This document shows, piece after piece, positions 11,058 through 23,839 of a DNA stretch of 64,000 nucleotides. Below the pieces are notes generated by a model, which searched no databases, had not been told where the DNA came from, and saw only the letters and a program-made list of their open reading frames with translations. Source of the stretch: Diadema setosum (Eukaryota > Echinodermata > Echinoidea > Diadematoida > Diadematidae). The translations under genes and the position numbers were made by a program. Within the stretch, counting starts at the first letter, position 1. Each line of letters starts with the position of its first letter. Location: NCBI GenBank assembly GCA_033980235.1, contig CM067070.1, forward strand, positions 9,626,195-9,690,194. The letters are read 5' to 3'.

Positions 11058-11636
11058 ATGTTTGGATTGGACAACAAAATAACTATTATAGTTATCTTAT
11101 TGTCTTGATGGTATGTCATCGAGTAGGTGGGGCCTACCTTTGCAGTAGGTGGTCAGTGGTAGGACTGAGATGGAACGAATTAGCCAGAATCATTAGAGAA
11201 TGGAACAACTATCAATTTTGAATTATTGAAACTGCACCGGTCCGACACTCGAGACACAGTGAACAGTTCCAGTACGTATATTTTCATATTTTACTTTACA
11301 TCTACGTTATATGTATACCAAGCAACAACAGCAAAAAAGACAAACGAGCATGATACAAAAAAGCGGATCATATCTAGAAAGTGTGTCAGCATATGTATGT
11401 GCATAGAAGACAATTCTCAATACCATGTCAAATATGAAGATACCGCAGAAGCAAAGCTTGTAAACGAGGGTTCTAGGAAAGAAATACGTTTTGCAAGGAA
11501 ATAGGACACAAAGCACTAATAACAAAACGATATTATGAAAGCTAAATTAGAAAAGTACAACGTACAAAAAGTAAAAGAAAAGAAAAAGAAAAAGTAGGAA
11601 AAAGAATAAGAACTGGATGAAAAACCAGCATATAAA
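11058..11636. other. HSP70 3' flank, no gene seen
   Basis: AT-rich, A-rich from 11490 to 11640. No consensus polyadenylation signal close to the stop and no convincing exon. Confidence 0.4.
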
Positions 11637-12290
11637 TGTGATCCGCTACAACAAAAGGATCCTAAAGTCGCTGACGGCTGAGCCGAGAAAATTGAGTTTG
11701 AAGTAAATCGGATTTCTGTTTTGGCAAAGTTTTGTAGTCTAATGTATTGTCTATCATCTGAAGAAATTTGGAAGCCTAATGATCAAAGGAAAGGCAAGAA
11801 ATCAGCGTTTTTCTAAGCCATGATTTTCTGACTTTCAGCGGAACAGAAACATGTCCGAAGATTTGGATTAAGCGCCGCAGATAGACTCCGCCCCTAGAAA
11901 CAAGCGTTTGATCCTTTTAGTTAGTGCGTGGCACCCTGGTTACTGATTGGTCATGCGTAGACCGCTGGCGCTATTTAAAGCTTGACTGAACATTGCGGAG
12001 GTTGCTATGAGCAAACCTTCTATTAGCAAGAGGTGAAAACTGCCTTACCTCCCCTTGAGCACGATTGCGTCTAAACGAAAACTTTGAAGGTGGTTTTCTC
12101 GAAACGCTGAATTCCTATTTTAGACCACTCGACATGGTCTCATAAAATCACCAATATCTCCGCAACCGAGTATTTCTATGAGTCGTGTTATATAGGAAAT
12201 TAAAGCGGAAAAGTGGGGAAATACTATCATGTCATTTTCAGAAAATCGTCCTCCCCCGACTTTTGGATCCTTTTGTTGTAGCGGGTCACA
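11637..12290. mobile_element. 654-bp inverted-repeat DNA element
   Basis: Starts tgtgatccgctacaacaaaa and ends ttttgttgtagcgggtcaca, with ggatcc inside both arms, giving terminal inverted repeats of about 33 bp with few mismatches. The interior has no transposase-like frame, so it is a non-autonomous DNA transposon. I do not recognise the superfamily. Confidence 0.8.
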
Positions 12291-12999
12291 AAATTTAATA
12301 CTTAAGTATACGAGCATAATATGTGCCATCAAGTTCATAACGAATTCAAAGTATGAGTAATAGTGTAATGATTATGGGAACATGAAGGCTGAAACAAGAG
12401 GTAAAGCAAGCTTTCACTGTTCCTTTCAAATTGATCAGTCAATTATTAAAAAGGATAATGTAAAACAACAGGTTAAATAGTTCTACTTAGGCAAGTTATA
12501 GTTTTCATGTACCATTAATTTGAGTTTTTTGTTTGAAAATCAACAGAGAAGAACATTTAATTAAATCTGCGGGAAGATCATTCCTGAATTTGGGTCCGGG
12601 GAAATTGACGCAGCATTACATTTAGGACGTAATGTTTCGTCGCATTTGGATCGCTGCTTGCTAATGAGCATCCATTGTGTCCGTAGAGGTCACGTGAAAC
12701 TATTCATCACGATATTTAGCTGAGTATAACACTTGAGATTTCACAACAAATTGCATGAAGAGAAAATAATTGTAGATGCGTTATGAAAGACAGGACTGAA
12801 TGAAGATATTGTGAAATGGGTCGCCTTTTGACTATATGACTATATTGGTCACTTGCACATCACCTCGATTTAGTTTACATGTTGTTTGACTATCTTTCAG
12901 AATAGTACAGGTTCCATATGTTGTAACATGCATCTGATATAGTGTGACCTGGAAAGTTTTTAGTAATTGGATGCTATACTTTGCTCCATTAACTTATAT
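12291..12999. other. No gene seen
   Basis: AT-rich, no repeat boundaries or coding sequence that I can support. Confidence 0.4.
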
Positions 13000-13250
13000 A
13001 TGAAGGGTTTGTTTGCAAAAACCGATAAGTCCATTTTTGAAGATTTTAAAGTACGATCTTTGTCATAAAGTACAAAATAATTCCTTTTAAATGATATATT
13101 GGTCACAACATACAAAGGTACATTTTTGAAGTTATGGTCAAAAGAAGCAAAAAATTTCTTATTATTCTCTTTATTTTTCTTGACCTTTAATCGCAAATAT
13201 CTCCATTTGGCAAATATGGACTTCTCGGTTTTTGCAAACAAACTCTTCAT
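13000..13250 (+). mobile_element. MITE family A, copy 2
   Basis: 251 bp with the family terminal inverted repeats: atgaagggtttgtttgcaaa at the left, tttgcaaacaaactcttcat at the right. It is in the same orientation as copy 1 and flanked by short TA runs (ttatata / atat). Unlike the other copies it is not in a long microsatellite. Its reverse strand is open throughout; see findings. Confidence 0.85.
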
Positions 13251-14940
13251 ATATTGTGGTAGTCGTATCGACATACGTGTACAACCGGTATGATGATAAT
13301 ACGAATGATAAGCTTTATCGATTACAAAAAAAAAAAAAAAATGGAGTTATGATGCATCTGGCCATTCTCATCAAATATACGGAGCTTATTGTTTCTGTTT
13401 GTGTGAAATTGAGATTTGTACTTTTCGCTAGGAAAGTGCTAATTCTTGATATTTAATCCTGCGCTCATTGCTACATCTATGTGAAAATGTGAGAAAAATA
13501 CTTTTGTGCAATGATTCTTTGTTGAAAACTGTTGATTTTGGGCAATTTCCCTCCAAAGTCTGTATTTTGGCGTTCAAATGACAGTGATTATTAATGTAGC
13601 CTCAAGTGGTCCATTTGGTTTAATTATCAATACTATCAATAAGATATCACGTTATCAAACACAAAGTAGCAAACATCTGGTAAAAAATTAGGTGCCACTT
13701 TTTTTTTCTCCAGGTAAATCCTTTTTGAATAATATTAAACCATTTCTGAACAGAGTTTGATCAGGCATATACCTTGTTTGATCTTAATATAATATTGTGA
13801 GTTTTTAGAATGATATTTACTTGCATTTGAACAGCACACAAGGACATCATACAACTATTTGATGTCCCCACCTCAACTCTTCTTTTACTATAAGGCTGTG
13901 ACATTCTGCTCTCTCGTGCGCAGTACAGCTCGATTAAGTTACCCGTACCTTGTTTCAGGCTGCAAAATATCTGTCTATACCAGAATATGCTTTAAAAATG
14001 AATTCTGTGTGCTTTGTACTTGGTGTCCTCACAGACTTTCTTTTTCCCCCGTGCCTTAGCTCTCCTCTACTTTATGTATCTTCATTTTAACTGCAACTGG
14101 TGTACATTGCGTTTTTGCTGTGAATGTCATAAATACATGCTATGTTTAAACCGTTATACAAGATATCCGCAGGCACGCACGCTAATACAAACAAACGAAT
14201 GCTCTTGCATAATCATGCTAGCATTATACCCAGAGTTGATAAAATTATGTACATACTACCATGACTACACTGACATTATACTAACATCCATAGGCCTACT
14301 TTGTACCATTCCTGTTATGTTATTTAAAACATTTATGTAGAAATATGGTCTGTGTGAGAAAAGGAAAAAAAAAAACATCCGCAAATCACCTCAATTGAAA
14401 ATGCAATGGAATGAAGTATTGCATCATGCGTGCATTTTTTGGAAGCCCGGCACACTACGTACGAAAAACGCTTGCGTTTGCAGTGTGCATGCGATGAAGC
14501 ATATTGACGGACAGTGCGCTGTAGCATATAGCGCTTAATTAGCACTCTCTCAATCTCAGATCTAGCATCTTCTCTCTTGTTTCTTAATTCATCAAATATT
14601 AAATAACAACGATCTATTTTTAGGTGTTATACAAAACAAATAATACATGATTTTCGTTCATGCAATTGGTAATATATTTCATTTGGTGAAAAATAAAATT
14701 ATTGATTGATTCAACTTGGCTGCACTTTGTTGAATGGATCATTTCATCTTTCACCTCATGAAATATTATGTCTATTGCACTCATAAATATTCACTATTTG
14801 TGCACTGTCACATCCCTTCAGATAGAATTTTTCAGAGTTACATTATAGACCGATATCATTCCATTGATGGGGATAGCAGTCTACTTTGGTATGTTCACAT
14901 GGTAGCCATGACTGCACGTGATGAGCTGTTTGTTTTATGT
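13251..14940. other. No gene seen
   Basis: AT-rich intergenic sequence with short open frames only, none with a recognisable domain or credible splice context. 'aaaataaaattattgattgattc' near 14690-14712 resembles a retroposon tail. Confidence 0.4.
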
Positions 14941-14943
14941 TTG

Positions 14944-14968
14944 TTTGTGTTTGTGTGTGTGTGTGTGT

Positions 14969-15004
<36 letters not shown>
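14944..15004. repeat. (GT)n microsatellite
   Basis: About 60 bp of GT dinucleotides with one interruption (gtatgt). Confidence 0.95.
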
Positions 15005-15006
<2 letters not shown>

Positions 15007-17913
15007 GTGGATTGGTGTGTGTGTGAATCTATTTTAGGCTCCTGCATATAACTTGATGAAAATGGATTTAGCACCTTTGGGAAAGAACCTTTTAAGTAGG
15101 TCCTACAGAAAATGAAGACTGTACTCGTTTTATGGCATCGACTCTTCTCACGGTTGATGCATTTGAATCGAATTATATTCAATTAAACTTAATTTATCTT
15201 ACGTTTATGAAAAAAAGATACTGAAATTACAATGATTTTATTAGGCCCTATACCATAATCTTGCAAATACACGTGCCTATCGACAATCAGTTACCTGCAT
15301 GAACAGCCACAAGTCAATCTTCTTGCAGATTGTGATGTGAAAAAAAAAACATGAGAAGATTTCAATGAACGTCTTTTTTTTTTGGGGGGGGGGGAGGGGG
15401 GGGGAATTGCAATGCCAATAAAAATGTTATTCACTCACTCCTACCAGCAGGGAGCCGTGAACACTAGTCTGGGCTCCGTCCCTTTATTCCTCAGTGCGAT
15501 ATTTTACCAATTTGTGACAAACCCAGAGAGGGTGCAAATTTTCTGATTGCGATAAGACTGCGCGCCCAACGCAGTTCTCGGCGTATCGCAATCCTCGGAT
15601 GTCACGCCCTCTTACGGCTTGTCGCGCACACTGAATAACCGTTACTGTCGAGCACAGAACTTGAAGACGAGTTGGCAATCTGTGCAGCTGTCGAGTAAAA
15701 AGATTCCAGACGCTAGACTATACGTGAACACTTGAGGGCTCACATGGGTAAATAATTCCCCATAGAGACGTGTGTTCAAATTCAAATTTCCAAAAATTCT
15801 GTAAAATAGCTGGGAGAAATGAGGTGTTTCATCTTCACTAACCTGAATAAGTGAGATATACCCTTTCATCCATCAGATTTCCAGGGTGGGTTGTTCTGCT
15901 CTAATTCTGTCCAAGGGTCCGCAAAGCCAGACTACGAGTTCTTGTCACTCAAAAAATCACCTATATTGCGTATACGTACCCAATGAAATATAGTCCCCTC
16001 AAATTCCATCAGAGAAGCTTTCATCTTCCAACCAAAATGCAGTTTGTAGAGGAATTCATACTCAATGTCTACAGCTATTCAGTTTGTTTGTTTTTTGCCA
16101 AACTACATTATTGATTTTTAACTAATTTTTTTTCTTCATTTATTTTGGTATCTCTGGTATGAATTTGTGAAGGGGTCTGGGACAGACCATTTTATTTACA
16201 GGTGTGAGCCCTATAGTGGAGGTCTTATTTCTTATTTGACATTTTAACATCATAAATGTGTTTTTGGTAATATTTGCCCCTACATGACCTGCCCGACCTG
16301 TTCGGTTTTGTTGCTTTTTCTATTCATTTAAAATAGAATTTGTTTTATTGTTTGTTTTATTGTTCCATATTCCACATTTCAACAAATACATAAAACATAA
16401 ACATCACAATACAAAAGCCTGGATGAATTGTCAAGTACAGCTTATAAGACAATAAAACATGTGAAATATGAGGAATCTACATAGAAGCATTGCTTTATTG
16501 TTTATTGCAGCCATATACTGCCCTCTCAACCCGAGCTCTGAGTCCGCGTATTCCCTAAATCTCCGATTATTGTTGTTTTAATGTGTATTTGACTTTCTAT
16601 CTAGATATTTCTTTGAATGAGGAGGTGTTTTTCTTTCGTTCTATTTGTGACCCTGCACCTCAAAACAAACAAAAAGTCGCCAGACATGACTTTTAGTTAA
16701 GACCATATTCTGAAAGAGCAGACTTTAAGCTTTCAAATGATGTATAATCCACATCAAATGGACTCTCCTAACCTATCTAAATAATATTGGAAAAAAAGCA
16801 CAAACTGAGGAAAAGTGTGAACTGAGAAAAGAGGCTCTGAAGTACAGTGTCTATTCAAGCGCTTAATTAGAGTTCATGTGGTTGCACTTCAGTGTTTTAG
16901 GGTTCCCACAAAACCATGTTGATTTACTCAGTGGATGATTAGTCCAGGTGCTGGTTAATTCAAATCATCCACTTTCCTCATGCACACATAGATATAAACA
17001 ATGGTCATGTTCTCCACACTCGACGCCCGAAACCGCTGCTGTTAGCGCACACTCCACCAATCGGTACCCCCGAAACAGGATCGACAATTCCGTGAAATAA
17101 AGACGCCATCAACGTCCGTGGTAGGCACACTGCTCTGCCTCTCAATAGTGGTGTATTGAATACAGCGAAGTGGACTTGTAGCAGTTGGGAGATTCGGAAA
17201 TGGATATCTCAGGCGTATTGGCGATTTGTTAAAAGAAATTAGGAAATGTTTGTTAAGCTCGCCCATTTTATTTTTCCTCACAAACGCTAACATTCATAGC
17301 GCAACAATAAAACTTGGAAGTTTTTGATCCTGATTTGAAAATAGAATAATTTGTCCCCGTAATGGGTCTACATTATTGATAGCTTCATCCTCAATAGGAA
17401 TAATCTATTTTTAGACATTTTAGTACACTATGGAAAATTGCTAGGTAGGTACGTCGACGATGTAGGCCTAATGTGCGTTTTGTCCTTGGTGATTATTGGA
17501 TAGATTACGCTTTACCACGCTTATATTCTCATGAAATATGAGAAGGCATACAGTATACAAATGTAATGATACACAGTGTACATGTATTAATTGGAGTGGG
17601 GTCGTAGGTACTGTATCCAGAATAAACGCAGGATCAGTGCGTTGAACTAATGGCAGGGATGCGGTTTTGCTGGTGAGAAGTACAGAGATAGAATAATTGC
17701 GAGCTGCAGGCGGCTCATCGTACAGATGACCACAAGGATGGGAGAACAATTATGACTATGAAAACTTTACAACTTTACCGTATAGACGGGTAGTGAGGTA
17801 AGCAGATTGAGGGCGAGGATATGGGGGACATATAATGCTCGTTTGGCGGTATGGATATGCCGCTCAAACACGAAGTCATATAACCTTGGAATCGATTGTC
17901 AATTTCTAACTTT
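15005..17913. other. No gene seen; scattered repeat remnants
   Basis: Contains a G tract at 15385-15403. 15440-15660 is CpG-richer, with no convincing exon. A repeat fragment near 16650-16800 (gtgaccctgcacctcaaaac, aaaagtcgccagacatgac) shares the 'ggcgactttttg' core with sequence near 24569 and 32263. Open frames on the reverse strand at 17042-17293 and 17468-17749 have no recognisable domain. Confidence 0.4.
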
Positions 17914-18313
17914 AAAGGAATGGTACAGTATTGGTTGATGGAGGATTCTGTCTTTAACTTTTGCGAGATACTTTGAAACCACTTTATGAAATGCTATAAG
18001 AGTATACAACTCTAAGAGGAATTTAAAGTACCTGATGACAATCGGTTTTGAAATGACACATATTCCAAAACAAAGTAAAACAAAGCAATCCTAATAAAAG
18101 GTGGGTCCCACCTTTTTATTAGGATTGATATAATGTTTTAGATGTCTCAGCCACTTCAAACTAATCTTCATCAAGTAAACTTTGAATTTCTTTTAGAGTT
18201 ATTATGCTTCTCCATATTTCGGAAGAGGTTTCTCATTTTCTCAACAACAAAAAAAAAAATCATCAAAAATGATGGAAAACTGAAGCCCATCTCAACCGAA
18301 ACTGTACCATCTT
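17914..18313. mobile_element. MITE family B, copy 2 (full length)
   Basis: About 400 bp. It begins aaaggaatggtacagtattg and ends cgaaactgtaccatcttt, which are inverted copies. The centre is a sharp palindrome, cctaataaaaggtgggtccc / acctttttattagg. Sub-motifs 'tttgaaatg' and 'tctcagccacttcaaa' match copies 1, 3 and 4. Confidence 0.8.
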
Positions 18314-18493
18314 TTTGTTTTAATTTCTTTGTTCACCCGATCACAGATACTGGGAGCTTGGAAAAAATTATAGGAGCCCTAAGGGTCAGCCTTCTTTCAA
18401 TTTCCCAAGCGGAGAGGCTGGGATGTCCGATGCAACTGCATTAAATAAAATTTTCAAGCTCAAGCTAAGGTTTGTACGAATGTCGCTGTTCGT

Positions 18494-18676
18494 ACGAATA
18501 ATCATAATAATATTGATAATAATAATACTAATACTGATAACAATAATAGTAATAAATAATAATATTGATAAAAAATATGATAATAATAATGATAATAAAA
18601 TGATGATAATGATTAAAATGATAATAATGATGATAATAACAATCGTGATAATAATAATAATAATAATAATAATCAA
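18494..18676. repeat. (AAT)n/(GATAAT)n microsatellite
   Basis: About 180 bp dominated by ataat and gataat units. Long open frames in both directions here are products of the repeat. Confidence 0.9.
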
Positions 18677-18679
18677 AAA

Positions 18680-19274
18680 GTTAAGAGGGCTGGTTCTGAA
18701 GGACACATTTCTATGCCTACTACGGAGAAAAACAAGTTCTGTTCTGTGAATAGATACACATGCTAAAGGCATGTCTGGCTTCCATGTAAGCGTAAATATT
18801 TGTCGCACTGTTTTACACAGGTGTCAACATCGTATTGGATGTATATGGGCAGAGGGTGGAGGGGGGGGGGTCTTGATGGAGAAGGTTATTGCTGGGCATC
18901 AATTTCATGAAATTTCTGCTTTAATGATAACTTGGGATGTTTTGTATGCCCCGGGATTGTGATCGCCATAGCGTGATCGACTTCATCAGGCAAATGGTCA
19001 CAACGATATCAATATTTTTTTTTTCATATCCTTCTGTCAACCTTCTCTATAACAAAAATGCACACCTCTCAGTGCGAAAAACTATAGCAGAGCGGGATTC
19101 TCATGGAGGGACGCAAGATAACAATGTTTTATTCCTTTTCATCAGCCTGAGTGGCTCGTTTACAATGAATGAAGGTTGCAATAGGCCTAATGGGCATTTC
19201 TTTTTGAGAATAAAAGAGAACGAACCAAATTTAACTTGTCATCTCGTGTGAAATGAGGCTTGCAGTGTAATATA
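18680..19274. other. No gene seen
   Basis: Non-coding sequence with a short G run at 18859-18870. No supportable exon. Confidence 0.4.
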
Positions 19275-19895
19275 GATTTTCTTTCTTCCAAGAGAAAAAA
19301 AAAAAGAAGAAAAATGACATATATGGTGGATTCGTAACCTTGATGGGGATTGTATCATTATCATGTACATTTTCTTTCTTCCAAGAGAAAAAAAAAAGAA
19401 AAATGACATAATGGTGGATTCGTAACCTTGATGGGGATTGTATCATTATCATGTACATTTTCTTTCTTCCAAGAGAAAAAAAAAGAAGAAAAATGACATA
19501 TATGGTGGATTCGTAACCTTGATGGGGATTGTATCATTATCATGTACATTTTCTTTCTTCCAAGAGAAAAAAAAAAAGAAAAATGACATATATGGTGGAT
19601 TCGTAACCTTGATGGGGATTGTATCATTATCATGTACATTTTCTTTCTTCCAAGAGAAAAAAAAAAAGAAAAATGACATATATGGTGGATTCGTAACCTT
19701 GATGGGGATTGTATCATTATCATGTACATTTTCTTTCTTCCAAGAGCAAAAAAAAAAGAAAAATGACATATATGGTGGATTCGTAACCTTGATGGGGATT
19801 GTATCATTATCATGTACATTTTCTTTCTTCCAAGACAAAAAAAAAAAGAAAAATGACATACATGGTGGATCGTAACCTTGATAGGGATTGTATCA
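19275..19895. repeat. 90-bp tandem satellite array, about seven copies
   Basis: A unit of 88-91 bp containing ttttctttcttccaagag, an A8-11 run, gaaaaatgacatatatggtg and aaccttgatggggattgta. The catgtaca mark occurs at 19362, 19450, 19541, 19631, 19721 and 19811. The units are almost identical, and most of the variation is in the length of the A run. Long open frames on both strands are artefacts of a period divisible by three. Confidence 0.95.
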
Positions 19896-20086
19896 TTACT
19901 ATCTTTGCCAATGCCATGACTTTAATCATATTAGCAGCACCTCATAGATTTTCCTGCGGTATCCCAATACTTGATGCGCGGTAGTTGATAAAATTTAATG
20001 AACATAAATTCAGACCCTTGTATGTTGTTTAAGATCCGTTTGATGTGCTGATATATAATTTCTTCCCATCCCTTGCCCTCTCCCAT
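19896..20086. other. No gene seen
   Basis: Non-coding spacer between the tandem array and the short dispersed repeat. Confidence 0.4.
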
Positions 20087-20174
20087 CCGTTGAGGACGAG
20101 TCCCGAGTATACTCGGGCAGGTGTCTATGGGAAATGCGGGTTGTAGCAAAATCAGTCCGTCCTCAACGGGTTAA
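20087..20174. repeat. Short dispersed inverted-end repeat, copy 2
   Basis: Starts ccgttgaggacgagtcccg and ends ccgtcctcaacgggttaa, with perfectly inverted ends. The interior agrees with copy 1 at 6955. This copy is the better preserved. Confidence 0.75.
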
Positions 20175-21914
20175 GTCAGATCGCAGAAGGTAACATTCCT
20201 CAAAATATGAAAACTGTGACACAGAAAGACACTCTGAACGGGTTATTCGATATCCATCATGACTACGATTCATCGACTATGACATTTCAGACCTTAAGGG
20301 ACTCAGGGTCCCTTTATTTATATCAAAATGTATTTTCTTCATGTATTCATAGCCAAAAAACATAAGCAATTAATGTAGTAAAACAATGTATTTACACATA
20401 CTCACCATATTTATATAAAAGCATCAACAGTGCATTAACAGATATTGTAGATACAATAATATGCACGTTTTTATGTTCAGATACTAGATATTCACGTAGC
20501 TTCTTGTGTAATTGCAAATACGGTAATTACATTCCCATCTGTGAAATATACTTAGTGACTTGGTTATTCATCAATAATTACCCTTGCTGGAAAAAACACA
20601 GGGATGTCCGAGAGTGTGTTCACAATGTGTTTACTTAATCGACTATGTAAAATCGTTCGAATTAGTGATAAGACAGTCATGGGGATTTCAAAGAGAGTAC
20701 ACATAGTAATGTTGTGTTTCCCACTGTAAAATTGATGATTCACAATGTGTTCACAATGTTTAAACACTCAAATTTAACAGTGTTAACACTGTTCACACGC
20801 ACTTCAAACTGTGCGTGTTTTCTCCGCCTTAGTGGTAGTTCTATTTCCTGTTTTTGTTTTTGTTTTCCTTTTGGTGCTTTTTTTAATCATTTTTCCACGT
20901 CGATGTGACATACATAAAAGACAAATCAATGAGTCCAATACATCAGAAAACAGCAATGAAATACATGCCTACGTGAAGCCATCGAGTACAACACAATAAT
21001 AAAGTAATTCACTGCGGATCAGTATGTAAAGCACGGTTGTGGGTGGAACACCTACAGTGTATGCATATAATACAGTAGCACGGTGCGGCGGCGCTGCATC
21101 GCTAACGACTGATGCCTTTCATATACGATCGGCTCTTGCTAGTAATTTGCTGGTGTTTTAAGTAGGCGTTCATCATTGATATGATATCCCGAAATAGCTT
21201 TTGACAAATGGCGGCCTATTAAGTTCTACTTTTACATGTTATGAGCATGATATTCCCTCCCCATCAAACTATCTAGGGATGCACGTTAAAATGTGAGTGA
21301 GAGTGAGAGTGAATATATATACTCTCTACCAGATCCAGCTAGATCTAGATTTCTAGATGACCAAAAACATAGCTTGATATATAATATATATATTTTTTTT
21401 TCTTGTGAAATTTGATGCATACAAATCTGTGCATACAAATTACTTAAAGAGATCGAGAAAACCTGAGGAGAATGTGTAGAAATAACAACTCATCCCTTGA
21501 AAATAAAAATAATGGCCAAAGTAACAGAAGGATATCATTTACTTGCTTACTCCAAAAGATGCTACAGAATAGGATTCTTTAGAAATCAACGTAGATTTAT
21601 GTGAGGCACATTTTTTCTGTCCTATTTTGAGGGTAGTATCATGGGACATACAACTATAGACATTGCATGAAAACACTCATTGACGTTCACTCCCGTTGCC
21701 ATGGTAGCGCTTTATGTTTGTTTTAAGTGAGTCGAAATTGCAAGAAAGGTAACATATTCTTTAAAGATATCTTTTTACAACATAACAGAACTATCTTAGA
21801 ATGTCTATTCCAAGTTATGACTTCATCTTTTGCCATCAAAATTTTGGTTATATAAAGTCGCATTGTTCATCAAAGTCACGTTGTTCCTCAAAACATGGTG
21901 ATTTTTTTGGATTA
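20175..21914. other. No gene seen; short inverted repeats
   Basis: 'cacaatgtgttcacaatgtttaaacactc' with 'aacagtgttaacactgttcacac' (20740-20810) is locally palindromic, and 'gtgttcacaatgtgttta' near 20615 is a relative. No exon could be supported. Confidence 0.4.
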
Positions 21915-22675
21915 CAGTTCGTTATTCCGAAGGTTCGTTATTCCGAAAGTTCTTTATTCCGAAGGTTTTTCTTTGTTTGTTTGTTTGTTTGTTTGGTTTA
22001 TTTCCGCATTTTCTTTCTCCGAATACAATTGCAAATGAAAACAAAATGATACAGATACATACAAATCAATACAAAGAAAAATCATTTGCGTAACAACATT
22101 CAGTCTGAAGTGGCATAATTATGAACCAAAATAACATATTAAGGCATACTGTATCTATTAACAAAGGAGAAATCAATACAGGGAACCGTCATCATAAGCA
22201 GAGCCTGACGTGGATGAGGCCCTATCTGAATATGTGATGCCAATGTAATACAACACCAATTATATATGTACTCATAAAACTCTTAATCTTAATACACAAA
22301 ACACATTTTGCTACAGAAAAAAAAAACAGAAAAGAAAAATAGTGACTTGGCGCTTTAAAACAAGAAAAAAGATTGAACTGCACGCAGCACCATTGACTGC
22401 TGCATGGTATAGTAGACAATAAAAGTGTAGGTGTGTGCGAGTGACACACCTTCAAACAAGGTTCGTTTATCCGAAAATGAAACAAAGCTTGGTATTCCGA
22501 AGGTTCGTTACGGACCCTATTGCATGTCGGATCAACGAACCTTCGGAACAACGAACCCTGTTTCATTTTCGGATTAACGAACCTTCGGAATAGCGAACCC
22601 TATTTCATTTTCGGATTATGAACCTTTGAAATAACAAACCTTCGGAATAACGAACCTTCGGAATACCGAATGACA
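21915..22675. repeat. CGGAATAACGAACC repeat block, split by an insertion
   Basis: Units of ttcgttattccgaaggttcg at 21916-21969 and a dense block of cggaataacgaaccttcgg at 22458-22675. The intervening about 490 bp begins with (TTTG)n and tttatttccgcattttc. It looks like a reverse-oriented retroposon tail inserted into the block. Confidence 0.7.
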
Positions 22676-23410
22676 CTTGCAAAGGAAGCACATCAGGGAA
22701 AAGCGAAAACATACTCAGTCATCATCATGCAGATATCAGAATTCTGAAAGACTCAACATCTTCTAATCAGTCTACACGGAGGGAGTACACTGTAGCTCCG
22801 TGCTACACGCGTCCGGAATCTGGTGTTTGTGGACAAATTTTAACACAAATAATATTGTTTAACTATGCCGCTGGACAAATTCGTAAGACATGTATTTCTT
22901 GGTGAAGCTTTCTTACTGTTCAAGACATCACAACATGGACAGATATTTGCTGAATTTAAAATAGCGCACTGTCTTCAATATTGTTGTTGGTTCTTAATTG
23001 GTTAACAAGGTTGACTGTTATCAAGCCGCATTCACAGAGGCAACCCAATCAAACAAATTTCTTTTCCCCCGTCTCGTCTCTATTACATTGGTAGTATGCT
23101 GATTTTACATTTGTTTGCAATGAGCTGGATTCCATGTGTGTATGATAGCTTAATGAGTCTCCAAGGAAATTAATGAAACATGTAAAACAATACCAATAAA
23201 ACATACTCAGGCAGCAGTGAGGCTGCCATATGCACTTTGGTACATCGCTCAACAATAGCCCGCGAGCTGTACGTAATACAAAAGCTGTGATATATACCGG
23301 TGAACATTGTCAGGCCCAGACGCCACTAAAAGAGCATCAAAAGCAGCCAATCAATTGAATGGGATTCTATTGTCCCTATCACTGGATTCTTTCCACCCTC
23401 GTGTTTTTAA
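22676..23410. other. No gene seen
   Basis: AT-rich sequence without recognisable elements. Confidence 0.4.
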
Positions 23411-23655
23411 ATGATGGTGCTTCAAAGTGAATTGTTTAAGGCTATATCCAGCTCCAACCATATCGAAGTTTTTTTGAAAGACCTTAAAGACGCAGATTTG
23501 AACTGGACAGATATCTTCGGTATTGTTTTAGTCGAGTTTTGTGCTTGGGTTTCATTTGGGGTGACAATTCGCAGCTGCACGGAAATAGGGAAACTGCTCT
23601 TTGCTATCAGAAATCAGGATAAACATAATGACGGGAAGAAGAAAACCGAAAGTAA
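23411..23655 (+). CDS. Possible exon of an unknown protein
   Basis: An open frame from an ATG at 23411, with 'MMVLQSELFKAI' at the start and a hydrophobic stretch WTDIFGIVLVEFCAWVSFGV that could be a membrane segment, followed by a basic tail. It runs into a good donor-like sequence, aaaaac|gtgagt, at about 23658. I recognise no domain and no partner exon. It may be a first exon or chance. Confidence 0.15.
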
Positions 23656-23839
23656 AAAACGTGAGTACTGAAGGACTAATAATCTTTCTTTATCTACAAA
23701 AATACTTGAAGCAGTTAAATATATCTGTGTATGTGTTGTTGTGAAGACAAGGGGCCCGAAAAAACATAACACATGTGAGGACTTTTGATGTAATTTAGGG
23801 TTACAATACTCCGATACTTTACAGTTTATGTTAATCACT

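Noticed and set aside
17042..17749. Two minus-strand open frames as genes
   Set aside because: No recognisable domain, no splice partners, and a composition like the surrounding non-coding DNA.
19361..19875. Open frames of more than 130 residues on both strands over the 90-bp array
   Set aside because: They arise because the repeat period is about 90 (a multiple of three). The peptides are mirror products of the satellite and have no start or splice context.
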